Shown in pieces: positions 18,169 to 24,852 of a DNA stretch of 64,000 nucleotides. The stretch comes from Weissella bombi (GTDB lineage Bacteria; Bacillota; Bacilli; Lactobacillales; Lactobacillaceae): contig NZ_FMAO01000006.1 of the NCBI RefSeq assembly GCF_900094835.1, forward strand, positions 46,874 to 110,873, given 5' to 3'. Below the pieces are notes generated by a model that saw only the letters and a program-made list of their open reading frames with translations, did no database searches and was not told the DNA's origin. The translations under genes and the position numbers were made by a program. Position 1 is the stretch's first letter, and every line of letters begins with the position of its first letter.

Positions 18169-18615
18169 ATGGACAAACAATCAATGGATCCACATGTCCA
18201 GGCAGGACTGTATGGGACACCCCAAGTTAATCCCGATGAGCAAAATCATTATTTGGGAAACTTTCGTGAACGTGTATACGCGTTACAGACGCGTGAACAT
18301 GTTGGTGAAAGTCAATATATGCAAGCATGGGAAAAACAATTCTCAAAATATCCAGAAGCAACTTTATATTTAAATGGTCATTTAGATCGTGACACGCTTG
18401 ATAAGTTTATTAAGTTGGCATCACGATATAAATTACGATTCACACTGAAAACAGACGAAGTCTATAATCATTCGGATGTTATGGTAGTGTTGGCTGCAAA
18501 ATTTGCTGTACATCAAGATATAGTAGATATTAATGAATTGATTAGTCAACAAACACAGTCAACCCAAAAGCCAGAATCAGAGACAAAAAAGCCATGGTAT
18601 AAAAAGTTGTTTTAA
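18169..18615 (+). CDS. yueI: YueI family protein (DUF1694)
   Basis: 148 residues, cytoplasmic. The opening AGLYGTPQVNPDEQNHYLGNF and RERVYALQTREHV are the family signature, followed by a Rossmann-like half with LKTDEVYNHSDVMVVLAAK. The C-terminal about 20 residues form a Gln/Thr/Lys linker ending KPWYKKLF. The biochemical role of YueI is unknown. AAAGGAGTG at 18153-18161 gives ATG 18169 good spacing. It lies 24 bases before rarA and probably shares its transcript. Confidence 0.85.
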   Translation: MDKQSMDPHVQAGLYGTPQVNPDEQNHYLGNFRERVYALQTREHVGESQYMQAWEKQFSKYPEATLYLNGHLDRDTLDKFIKLASRYKLRFTLKTDEVYNHSDVMVVLAAKFAVHQDIVDINELISQQTQSTQKPESETKKPWYKKLF

Positions 18616-18639
18616 GTAATTGAAGGGAGGTCTTGCGAA

Positions 18640-19929
18640 ATGCAGCAACCATTAGCTTATCGCATGCGTCCACGCACAATTTCAGAAGTTGTTGGTCAAC
18701 AACATTTAGTCGGTGAAGGTAAGATTATTAATCGCATGGTAACAGCTAAAATGTTATCATCGATGATTTTATATGGACCACCTGGAACGGGTAAAACTAG
18801 TATCGCTAGTGCGATTGCCGGATCAACGAAGTATGCTTTTCGTATACTAAATGCAGCAACTGATAGTAAAAAAGATTTGCAGATGGTCGCTGATGAAGCG
18901 AAGATGTCAGGAACGGTCATTTTGTTATTAGATGAAATTCATCGCTTAGATAAAACAAAACAAGATTTTTTATTGCCACATTTGGAAAGCGGTAATATCG
19001 TTCTAATTGGTGCAACCACTGAAAATCCTTATTTATCAATATTACCCGCTATTCGTTCACGAACACAAATTTTTGAAGTTAAGCCATTATCAGAAGATGA
19101 CATGCAAATTGCAATTGACCGAGCTCTAACAGATAAAGAGCGTGGTTTGGGTGATTTTAAAGTCACTTTGGATGATGATGCACGTAAACAGTTAGTATAC
19201 GCAACGAATGGTGATTTACGTTCGGCGTTAAATGGTCTTGAACTAGCGGTTAGATCAACTAAGCCTAGTGATGATGGAGCTGTGCATATTACGCTAGCAA
19301 TTGTTGAGGAAACTATCCAGCGTAAGGCAGTTACTGCTGATAAAGATGGTGATGGTCATTATAATGTCATTTCAGCCCTTCAAAAATCAATTCGTGGTAG
19401 CGATACAGATGCTGCATTACATTACTTAGCACGTTTAATTGAGGCGGGAGACCTGCCAATCATTGCGCGACGATTACAAGTTATCGCCTATGAAGATATT
19501 GGCTTAGCAAATCCAGCGGTGGTGCAGAGAGCTGTTATGGCTGTTCAAACTGCACAACAATTAGGTTTTCCGGAAGCGCGAATTCCGTTAGCCAACGCAG
19601 TCATTGAATTGGCGCTGTCACCAAAATCAAATTCTGCAATATCAGCGGTTGATGAGGCGATTGCGCGTGTAAGAAAGGGTGGTACTGGTGATGTACCGGA
19701 TCATCTAAAAGATGCACACTATTCAGGTGCAAAGAAGTTAGGACACGGGGTTGATTATGTTTATCCACACGGTCATCCTGGTGATTGGGTACCACAGCAG
19801 TACTTACCTGATAAATTAGTTGGTGCTTCGTATTTTAAGCCAACTGGTAATTCGAAGGTTGAACAAGCATACAAAGAGCAATATGCTAAATTACGTCAAG
19901 CACAACAAAATGGTTTGAAAAAACGTTAA
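18640..19929 (+). CDS. rarA: Replication-associated recombination protein RarA (MgsA)
   Basis: 429-residue AAA+ clamp-loader-like ATPase acting at stalled replication forks. It opens LAYRMRPRTISEVVGQQHLVG; Walker A is GPPGTGKTS, Walker B LLLDEIHR, sensor 1 GATTENPY, and the Arg-rich sensor region follows in LPAIRSRTQIFEV. The C-terminal tetramerisation domain begins near QKSIRGSDTDAALHYLARL and contains DIGLANP. A GGGAGG site precedes ATG 18640. Downstream lies the 6S-like RNA, an arrangement also found in Bacillus and lactobacilli. Confidence 0.95.
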   Translation: MQQPLAYRMRPRTISEVVGQQHLVGEGKIINRMVTAKMLSSMILYGPPGTGKTSIASAIAGSTKYAFRILNAATDSKKDLQMVADEAKMSGTVILLLDEIHRLDKTKQDFLLPHLESGNIVLIGATTENPYLSILPAIRSRTQIFEVKPLSEDDMQIAIDRALTDKERGLGDFKVTLDDDARKQLVYATNGDLRSALNGLELAVRSTKPSDDGAVHITLAIVEETIQRKAVTADKDGDGHYNVISALQKSIRGSDTDAALHYLARLIEAGDLPIIARRLQVIAYEDIGLANPAVVQRAVMAVQTAQQLGFPEARIPLANAVIELALSPKSNSAISAVDEAIARVRKGGTGDVPDHLKDAHYSGAKKLGHGVDYVYPHGHPGDWVPQQYLPDKLVGASYFKPTGNSKVEQAYKEQYAKLRQAQQNGLKKR

Positions 19930-19974
19930 AAGGTATCCTAATATGTCAAGTCTTTAATTTTACTCATTTATTAG

Positions 19975-19980
19975 TATAAT
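19975..19980 (+). promoter_or_regulatory. Promoter -10 element of the 6S-like RNA
   Basis: TATAAT at 19975-19980, placing a start near 19987-19989, exactly where the RNA closing stem begins. The -35 region is AT-rich and weak. Confidence 0.5.
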
Positions 19981-19987
19981 AAAAGAA

Positions 19988-20185
19988 TAGATGGATTCCT
20001 TGGGCGTACGCGTAATTCTACATTTCTGTAGTTGCTTTACAACCAATTAGCTCGGGGATGTCGGGATGCCGCTATAACATGCTGTTTCACTCAGTAGTTG
20101 TAAAAGCGGACTTATTCACCCACTTACCTTTAATCGGAGCCAACTCAGTTGAATTTACTAACGGCGCCAAGCAAGTGTCCATTAT
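19988..20185 (+). ncRNA. ssrS: 6S RNA-like / Lacto-usp type RNA
   Basis: The 359 bases between rarA and the next gene hold no ORF but a structured RNA. ATGGA (from 19991) pairs with TCCAT ending at 20182, and TTGGGCG (from 20000) pairs with CGCCAA at about 20165-20170, closing a roughly 195-nt RNA with long internal unpaired regions, the plan of 6S RNA, which mimics an open promoter and sequesters RNA polymerase. A promoter -10 sits just upstream. The order RNA, hypothetical gene, usp matches what has been published for the Lacto-usp motif, itself suggested to be the 6S RNA of these bacteria. Ends are approximate; identity rests on structure and position. Confidence 0.68.
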
Positions 20186-20214
20186 TATTAATTATCGTTG
20201 TGATAATTAATAAT
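20184..20214 (+). other. AT-rich hairpin 3' of the 6S-like RNA
   Basis: Perfect 13-base arms 20184-20196 and 20202-20214 around a five-base loop, with no T tract after it. It may be a processing or stability hairpin between the RNA and the real terminator. Confidence 0.5.
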
Positions 20215-20220
20215 GTTAGT

Positions 20221-20262
20221 CGTCCATGTTCGATATTCTATCGAGGGTGGGCGATTTTTTAT
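20221..20262 (+). terminator. Terminator after the 6S-like RNA
   Basis: A 15-pair stem (one mismatch, several G-U) from about 20221-20235 to 20241-20255, followed by TTTTTT. Read-through would be needed to express the small gene 27 bases downstream unless it has its own promoter. Confidence 0.82.
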
Positions 20263-20288
20263 AAATGCTAGAAAAAAGGAACTTAATT

Positions 20289-20564
20289 ATGATTATCAGT
20301 TTATATCTTTTATTTGCTATTGTTATTGGTGGTTTAGGTGTCTATTTATTAATGCATAAAAAAGGATTTTTAGGGATACCGGCAAAGGCAGCGAAGCAAC
20401 CTGCCCAGTGGTTTGGCTGGATATTTAGTATTGATGCCGTACTCTTAATTATTAGTGCTGTTATGACCAAAGGTGCCCCATTACCAGGTGGATTATTTGT
20501 TATTTTAGGTACTTTAATGACAACTGTATTGTCCATTGTGGTGGTTCGTCTTTTATTTAAATAA
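20289..20564 (+). CDS. Small membrane protein, 91 residues
   Basis: Three hydrophobic helices: MIISLYLLFAIVIGGLGVYL at the start, WIFSIDAVLLIISAVM in the middle and a third from GGLFVILGTLMTTVLSIVVV to the end, joined by a short basic loop (HKKGFLGIPAKAAKQP). I do not recognise a named family. ATG 20289 follows AAAAAAGGAA; the in-frame upstream ATG at 20265 has no ribosome site. It is the hypothetical gene that sits between the Lacto-usp/6S-like RNA and usp in related bacteria, so the position is conserved even though its role is unknown. Confidence 0.75.
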   Translation: MIISLYLLFAIVIGGLGVYLLMHKKGFLGIPAKAAKQPAQWFGWIFSIDAVLLIISAVMTKGAPLPGGLFVILGTLMTTVLSIVVVRLLFK

Positions 20565-20626
20565 ATTAATATATATTGTTTTTAAAGTTTTGCATGCAAA
20601 TTTGTGAAAAAATATATAAAATACGT

Positions 20627-20632
20627 TATAAT
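20627..20632 (+). promoter_or_regulatory. Promoter -10 of the universal stress protein gene
   Basis: TATAAT at 20627-20632 with TTGTGA at 20602-20607 (19-base spacer, long). A 12-base palindrome TTTGCATGCAAA lies directly upstream at 20589-20600. Confidence 0.45.
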
Positions 20633-20683
20633 AAAGGTGTAGTAAAAAGTGCATATATCGTCGAATAGACAGGGGGAACTGTT

Positions 20684-21136
20684 ATGGCTGATGTAAAAGT
20701 AAATTATAAGAACATTTTGGTACCAGTGGATGGATCGAAGGAGGCCGAGGCAGCACTAGAGCGTGCGATTAAGGTTACTCGTCAAAATGGTCCTGATGCA
20801 AAGTTGCAAATTCTACATGTTATTGACACACGTTCATTCCAAAGTGTGACTGATTTTAGGACAACTATGGTTGAACAAGTTGCTGACACTGCTAAGAAGA
20901 CTTTGGAAAAGTATTTAGAGCAAGCTAAGTCAGCTGGAATTGAAAACGTTGATTACGCAATCGAATATGGTTCACCAAAGAGTGTCATTGCACAACAAGC
21001 ACCAAGTAAGTATGGTAGTGACTTGATTATGATTGGGGCAACTGGTTTGAACGCAATTGAGCGTTTGTTGATTGGTTCTGTTACTGAGTATGTAACTCGT
21101 GTTTCTAAGGTCGACACTTTGATTGTTCGTTCATAA
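20684..21136 (+). CDS. Universal stress protein, UspA family
   Basis: 150 residues, one Usp domain. NILVPVDGSKEAEAALERA opens the fold and the ATP-binding loop GATGLNAIERLLIGS near 120-135 matches G-2x-G-9x-GS, so this is the nucleotide-binding type. AGGGGGAA precedes ATG 20684. The family is induced by stress or growth arrest and protects by mechanisms not well defined. It follows the 6S-like RNA and small membrane gene and ends at a terminator. Confidence 0.93.
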   Translation: MADVKVNYKNILVPVDGSKEAEAALERAIKVTRQNGPDAKLQILHVIDTRSFQSVTDFRTTMVEQVADTAKKTLEKYLEQAKSAGIENVDYAIEYGSPKSVIAQQAPSKYGSDLIMIGATGLNAIERLLIGSVTEYVTRVSKVDTLIVRS

Positions 21137-21160
21137 AAGATTTATAGATAAATTAAGCTG

Positions 21161-21195
21161 AAAGAGATTTGATATACTTATCAGGTCTCTTTTTT
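21161..21195 (+). terminator. Terminator after usp
   Basis: Fourteen-pair stem: 21161-21174 with 21179-21192 (G-U pairs included), four-base loop, then T run. Confidence 0.88.
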
Positions 21196-21232
21196 GGTAG
21201 ACGTGTAATTATTTTAAGTTACTGTTATTTTC

Positions 21233-21241
21233 TGTTACAAT
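21233..21241 (+). promoter_or_regulatory. Extended -10 promoter for the Ig-like gene
   Basis: TGTTACAAT at 21233-21241 (TGn then TACAAT); the -35 is weak. About 39 bases before ATG 21280. Confidence 0.45.
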
Positions 21242-21279
21242 AATCTTAATATCGACAGTTAAAGAATGGAGATTGCAAT

Positions 21280-22161
21280 ATGAGTGAGTCAAAACTAAAT
21301 TTGGTAGCATCGACATTAGCAAATAGTTTGGGGACGACTGTAATTGGTCACGTGACCACAGCTGATGTTGTGATTACCATGAAGTATGCGAGTGGGAAAT
21401 TTGAGACGGTTACTTCTGATGAATCAGGAAGTTTCTTAGCCAAGGTGCCAACAAATAATGGTGGTGAAGTAACTATTGAAGCCGAATCACCAGATCATAC
21501 AAAAAAGGAATCATTAACATTAGTGATTGAACAACCAGCACCGGTTATCACCGCTGTTATTTCAACACAAAATGGACAACGTCTGTTGGAAGGTCAAGTT
21601 AACCAAGCTGACGTGTCTGTTTCAGTACATTTTGTTGGGGATGAACATGTGATTTCATTGCCAGTTGATAAAAACTTAGAGTTTGAATTGGTGTTACCTG
21701 ATGAAATCGTGCCAAGCCAAATAGAAGTGCATGCCACTAGCAATGAGACGGGTAAGACAGGAAGAACAATTGTTGGTTTAGGTGTCACTTCAAAAACATT
21801 GGCTATGCCTGCTTTAACGGATGAAATGATTGCTGAGTATATCCGTAAAGAAGAAGTTAAGCAACCTGAACAACCGGCACAATTGAAGCGTACTAGTACT
21901 AATGAAACGAAGTTAAGTGAAACTAAGGAAATGACAACCACACCAGTTTTAGAAAATGAAACGGTTGTTGATACAGCTGCAGGTAACAGTCAGGCTGAGG
22001 CAGTAACGTCAGTAGATACTGACAAAGCTGATTTAGTAACTAAAGCAGATAAGACTGAAAGTGTTGATCCTGTACCAGAGCTGCCGGAATCACGCACAAA
22101 GCGTCGTAAGCGTAGTGGTATTCGCGGATTCTTCGCACGCCTCTTTGGCTGTAAAGGATAA
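21280..22161 (+). CDS. Protein with two Ig-like repeats and a basic C-terminal tail
   Basis: 293 residues. Residues about 10-90 and 90-170 are two copies of a bacterial Ig-like module: each has G-V-TAD/QAD-V-V-V, a G-F/L-F strand and a final A-S-x-E/D-turn (VIGHVTTADVVITM versus LLEGQVNQADVSVSVHFV). Such modules normally occur in surface adhesins, yet there is no signal peptide and no LPxTG or other anchor. Residues about 185-265 are a Thr/Glu/Lys-rich, probably disordered linker. The protein ends in a strongly basic amphipathic tail, RTKRRKRSGIRGFFARLFG then CKG, that could bind a membrane or nucleic acid. Function unknown. Monocistronic. Confidence 0.8.
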   Translation: MSESKLNLVASTLANSLGTTVIGHVTTADVVITMKYASGKFETVTSDESGSFLAKVPTNNGGEVTIEAESPDHTKKESLTLVIEQPAPVITAVISTQNGQRLLEGQVNQADVSVSVHFVGDEHVISLPVDKNLEFELVLPDEIVPSQIEVHATSNETGKTGRTIVGLGVTSKTLAMPALTDEMIAEYIRKEEVKQPEQPAQLKRTSTNETKLSETKEMTTTPVLENETVVDTAAGNSQAEAVTSVDTDKADLVTKADKTESVDPVPELPESRTKRRKRSGIRGFFARLFGCKG

Positions 22162-22247
22162 TGTTACAAAAATAGTAGCAGTTTTAACAAAACAGTAGTA
22201 TTGTTAATCTAACTGTGACATGGTATCAAAAAAGTAGTAATAATTTG

Positions 22248-22256
22248 TGATAAAAT
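22248..22256 (+). promoter_or_regulatory. Extended -10 promoter of the 22290 gene with upstream direct repeats
   Basis: TGATAAAAT at 22248-22256. Upstream, three similar words occur: ACAAAAATAGTAGCA at 22166, ACAAAACAGTAGTA at 22187 and TCAAAAAAGTAGTA at 22226. Confidence 0.4.
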
Positions 22257-22289
22257 ATTATGGTTTAAGGAATGGAAAGGTAAATCATA

Positions 22290-23000
22290 ATGCACAAACG
22301 ACAAGTTACAATGATCATAGGAATTATGGTAGTTGCAGCAGTGGTTGCAATTTTTGCAATCGTTTTTAATAGTTCTTCACATCAAAATAAAGAGGCAGTA
22401 GCCGCTGCTTCTTCGGAACATGTGGAAAGTACTGTGAAAAAAGATAAGACGAATAAGTCTAATAAAAAAGCCGCTAAGTCAACGACAGATATGAACAAGA
22501 TATCGAGCACTACCAAAGATGAGCAAGCTTTGGATATCAAGGCGTTATTGAAAAATCAAATTGACGCACCTAAGATTGCTTCTGTAAAACAAGATAATAA
22601 AACGATTCAGGTTGTTTTTGAAGACGATGGTACTAAAACACTTGATGAATTTATGGCAGCTTACGCTAAGGCGACGATTGCAATTGTTAAGGCAGCTGCT
22701 AAGAATGGTAGTGAGTCCGTTACAACCGCTCGTCAAGTAAAACTTGAAGATGGGTTAGAGTACGCAGTTGCTGCTAAATGGGACAAAGATCAATTAGCAA
22801 ATGGGGCAAAACTTGCTGATGATGCAGCAATAAAAGATGTGCTGCTTAGTGCCGATCATTATGCTATCGGTGGTTCAGCTTGGGATGCTTTAACGCAACG
22901 CCAAAAGAATGATTATAAAAATCATCAACAAGGTGGACTAGGTAAAACTACTGATGATGCATTTAATAAGTGGGTACAATCCGGCATTGTTAAAAATTAA
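22290..23000 (+). CDS. Membrane-anchored extracytoplasmic protein of unknown function
   Basis: 236 residues. MHKRQV is followed by a hydrophobic segment (about 7-27, IIGIMVVAAVVAIFAIVF), then a Lys/Ser/Thr-rich linker (about 30-85) and a globular part (about 90-236) with QVVFEDDGTKTLDEFMAAYA and a C-terminal WDALTQRQKNDYKNHQQGG. The topology is that of an N-terminally anchored protein with its body outside. I do not know the family. GGAAAGG precedes ATG 22290. The convergent trhA gene shares its terminator. Confidence 0.78.
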   Translation: MHKRQVTMIIGIMVVAAVVAIFAIVFNSSSHQNKEAVAAASSEHVESTVKKDKTNKSNKKAAKSTTDMNKISSTTKDEQALDIKALLKNQIDAPKIASVKQDNKTIQVVFEDDGTKTLDEFMAAYAKATIAIVKAAAKNGSESVTTARQVKLEDGLEYAVAAKWDKDQLANGAKLADDAAIKDVLLSADHYAIGGSAWDALTQRQKNDYKNHQQGGLGKTTDDAFNKWVQSGIVKN

Positions 23001-23030
23001 CAATAAAAAGCAATAATTATCGATTATAAA

Positions 23031-23084
23031 AAGGGACCGTTAATCCAACCACTTACATGGTAGATTAACGGTCCCTTAGTTTTT
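23031..23084. terminator. Shared terminator between convergent genes
   Basis: Perfect 15-base inverted repeat, 23031-23045 with 23063-23077, then AGTTTTT on the + strand. It lies between the 22290 gene and trhA on the opposite strand, and may serve both. Confidence 0.85.
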
Positions 23085-23110
23085 GGAATGATTTTTATTG
23101 AAATAAATAA

Positions 23111-23767
23111 TCAAATAAACAGCGTGTTATAAATTGATAGGTACATCAATGTTGCACCAAGAAGAACGAATAGATGCCAGTAAACATGATTTAATGGTAG
23201 CTTTGGCATGAGATACAACAGTGAACCAACGGTGTAAGTAATACCACCAGCCAGTAGTAGATAAAATGCTACTGGTGATAAAGTCGCATATAATGCTGGT
23301 AGTGCTAGGATAATAAACCAGCCCATTAAGACATAGATGATTACGGAAATCCAAGGCCAACGGCCAACGCAAAAGGTATCATAAATAAATCCCAAAATGG
23401 TGCATAATAGAATGGTACCCCAAATTGGCCAACCGATTTTTGGCTCTAAAAATAGCCAGGTATAAGGTGTATAGCTACCAAGAATGACAAGGTAGATACC
23501 ATAGTGATCTAGGAATTGTAATATTTTACCGGCTTTGGTAAATATTAAAGCGTGAAATAGGGTTGAAGCTAGTAAAAAGCTAATAATTGATAACGCATAG
23601 ATTGATAGAGCGATAATTGCGAAACTAGAAAAACCGTGCTTTATGCTATTGACAATTAAGATAGTGGCCCCGATAATGGCAGCGACAACGCCAAGACCAT
23701 GGGTGACGGCGTTTAAAGTTTCGTACGTAATTAAATAGCGGCGATTTTCATTAGTTAGAGTAGGCAT
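23111..23767 (-). CDS. trhA: PAQR family membrane homeostasis protein TrhA (hemolysin III family)
   Basis: 218 residues, seven predicted helices. Family marks are AVTHGLG near the N-terminus, STLFHAL, LQFLDHYGIYLVILGSYTPY and the late HVYWHLFVLLGA; the spaced Ser, Asp and His residues form the metal site of the PAQR fold. Once described as haemolysin, the family is now linked to membrane lipid homeostasis. On the - strand AGGAGG lies just before the ATG at 23767. It is divergent from the LysE gene; the shared 116 bases contain a large palindrome. Confidence 0.9.
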   Translation of the reverse strand: MPTLTNENRRYLITYETLNAVTHGLGVVAAIIGATILIVNSIKHGFSSFAIIALSIYALSIISFLLASTLFHALIFTKAGKILQFLDHYGIYLVILGSYTPYTWLFLEPKIGWPIWGTILLCTILGFIYDTFCVGRWPWISVIIYVLMGWFIILALPALYATLSPVAFYLLLAGGITYTVGSLLYLMPKLPLNHVYWHLFVLLGATLMYLSIYNTLFI

Positions 23768-23821
23768 AGAAACCTCCTAAATGTTGATTTAAATAATAGT
23801 TTTAATAGGTTATGATTATAA

Positions 23822-23862
23822 TAACTAATTAATCTAGTTTTGTAAACTAGATTAATTAGTTA
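23822..23862. repeat. Perfect 19-base inverted repeat between trhA and the LysE gene
   Basis: Arms 23822-23840 and 23844-23862 are exact reverse complements around a TGT spacer. The left arm starts at the last base of a TATAAT (23817-23822) oriented towards the LysE gene, so the palindrome covers the expected start site and early leader. It can be an operator or a leader hairpin; it is not followed by a T run and both genes point away, so it is not a simple terminator. Confidence 0.8.
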
Positions 23863-23883
23863 AAGAAATAAAAAGAGGGTAAT

Positions 23884-24507
23884 ATGGTTTTAGGAACATT
23901 GATAAAGGGCATGATGATTGGCTTTGCCTTCGTCGCCCCAATTGGTATGCAAAATTTATATGTATTTAATAATGCATTAACGAATTCATTTAAACGTTCG
24001 TTAATTTACGTGCTGTTTGTGTGGATTGCTGATTCATTATTTTCATTAGCAGCTTTTTTTGGTATGGGTGCTATTATTAGTTCAGTGACTTGGTTAAGAT
24101 TATTAGTTATGTTAGTTGGTGGAGGCTTGGTCATTTGGATCGGTTGGGGCATTTTGCGAAGTGCTAATAATGTACAATTAAATACAACCGGAAATAACTT
24201 ACCAGTTAAACAAGCATTTATTACAGCTTTTATTGTCTCTTGGGCAAATCCACAAGCCTTAATTGATGGAAGTTTATTGCTAGGTGCATTACGAGGAACG
24301 TTAGAGCAGGTACAGGTCTGGCCATTTATTATTGGTGTGATTACGGCAACTTTTATTTGGTTTAATACCATTACAATTGTGATGAACATTTTGAAGGAAC
24401 GCTTGCCTAAAAAGGTTTTGGTCTGGGTTAACATTTTGTCAGGAATCATCGTGTTGGGATATGGTACTTATCTCTTAATTCAAGCCATTATAGAATTGGT
24501 GCCATAA
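23884..24507 (+). CDS. LysE family amino acid exporter
   Basis: 207 residues, six predicted helices. The N-terminal motif IGFAFVAPIGMQNLYVFNNA is the signature of the LysE/ArgO branch (xPGPxxxx/APIGxQN), and SWANPQALIDG in the middle is also conserved. These proteins export basic amino acids such as lysine or arginine; which one is used here cannot be read. GAGGGT precedes ATG 23884. The palindrome just upstream is a likely control site. Confidence 0.88.
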   Translation: MVLGTLIKGMMIGFAFVAPIGMQNLYVFNNALTNSFKRSLIYVLFVWIADSLFSLAAFFGMGAIISSVTWLRLLVMLVGGGLVIWIGWGILRSANNVQLNTTGNNLPVKQAFITAFIVSWANPQALIDGSLLLGALRGTLEQVQVWPFIIGVITATFIWFNTITIVMNILKERLPKKVLVWVNILSGIIVLGYGTYLLIQAIIELVP

Positions 24508-24530
24508 CTGGTTGTATATGCAACTAAGTC

Positions 24531-24559
24531 TTGATTTTTAGCAATTAACATTGTAAAAT
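24531..24559 (+). promoter_or_regulatory. Promoter of the valS T-box leader
   Basis: TTGATT at 24531-24536, 17-base spacer, TAAAAT at 24554-24559. It would start the leader near 24566. Confidence 0.65.
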
Positions 24560-24565
24560 TGCTTT

Positions 24566-24804
24566 CATAGCAATGTACTAGAGAGTACGAGTAGCATTAT
24601 TATCAGCGACAAAATCATTTTGGTGGAAGATTTTGATTAAATCTACTTGGAAGGTAACTAGTGGGCTTTACCAGTGAAATTAAGTAGTTGGTAACGTTTT
24701 GGCGCGTTAAGTCAGAATGAGATAGAGAAATAAACTCTAATTCAGGTGGTACCGCGATAATGTCGCCCTGATCATACAGATAATTGTATGGTTGGGGCTT
24801 TTTT
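24566..24804 (+). promoter_or_regulatory. T-box riboswitch controlling valS, specifier GUA
   Basis: The leader senses uncharged tRNA-Val. Stem I: ACTAG (24577-24581) pairs with CTAGT (24658-24662) and CGAGTAG (24588-24594) with CTACTTG (24643-24649); between them are the AGAGTA loop side (24582-24587) and GAAGGTAA (24650-24657), which holds the specifier GTA at 24654-24656, a valine codon. The T-box AGGTGGTACCGCG is at 24744-24756, with TGGT matching the ACCA end of tRNA-Val. The terminator stem is 24765-24777 with 24786-24798, followed by TTTTTT. Uncharged tRNA should stabilise the antiterminator and turn on valS. Confidence 0.93.
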
Positions 24805-24852
24805 ATTGTCTAAAAGCTGATAAAGAGTAGTAAAAAATAAGGAGTTAAGGTT

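Noticed and set aside
21594..21941. 115-codon open frame opposite the Ig-like gene
   Set aside because: No ribosome site, low-complexity shadow of the + strand gene.
24006..24449. 147-codon open frame on the - strand
   Set aside because: Lies wholly opposite the LysE gene, has no ribosome site and a composition expected from the antisense of a membrane protein gene.
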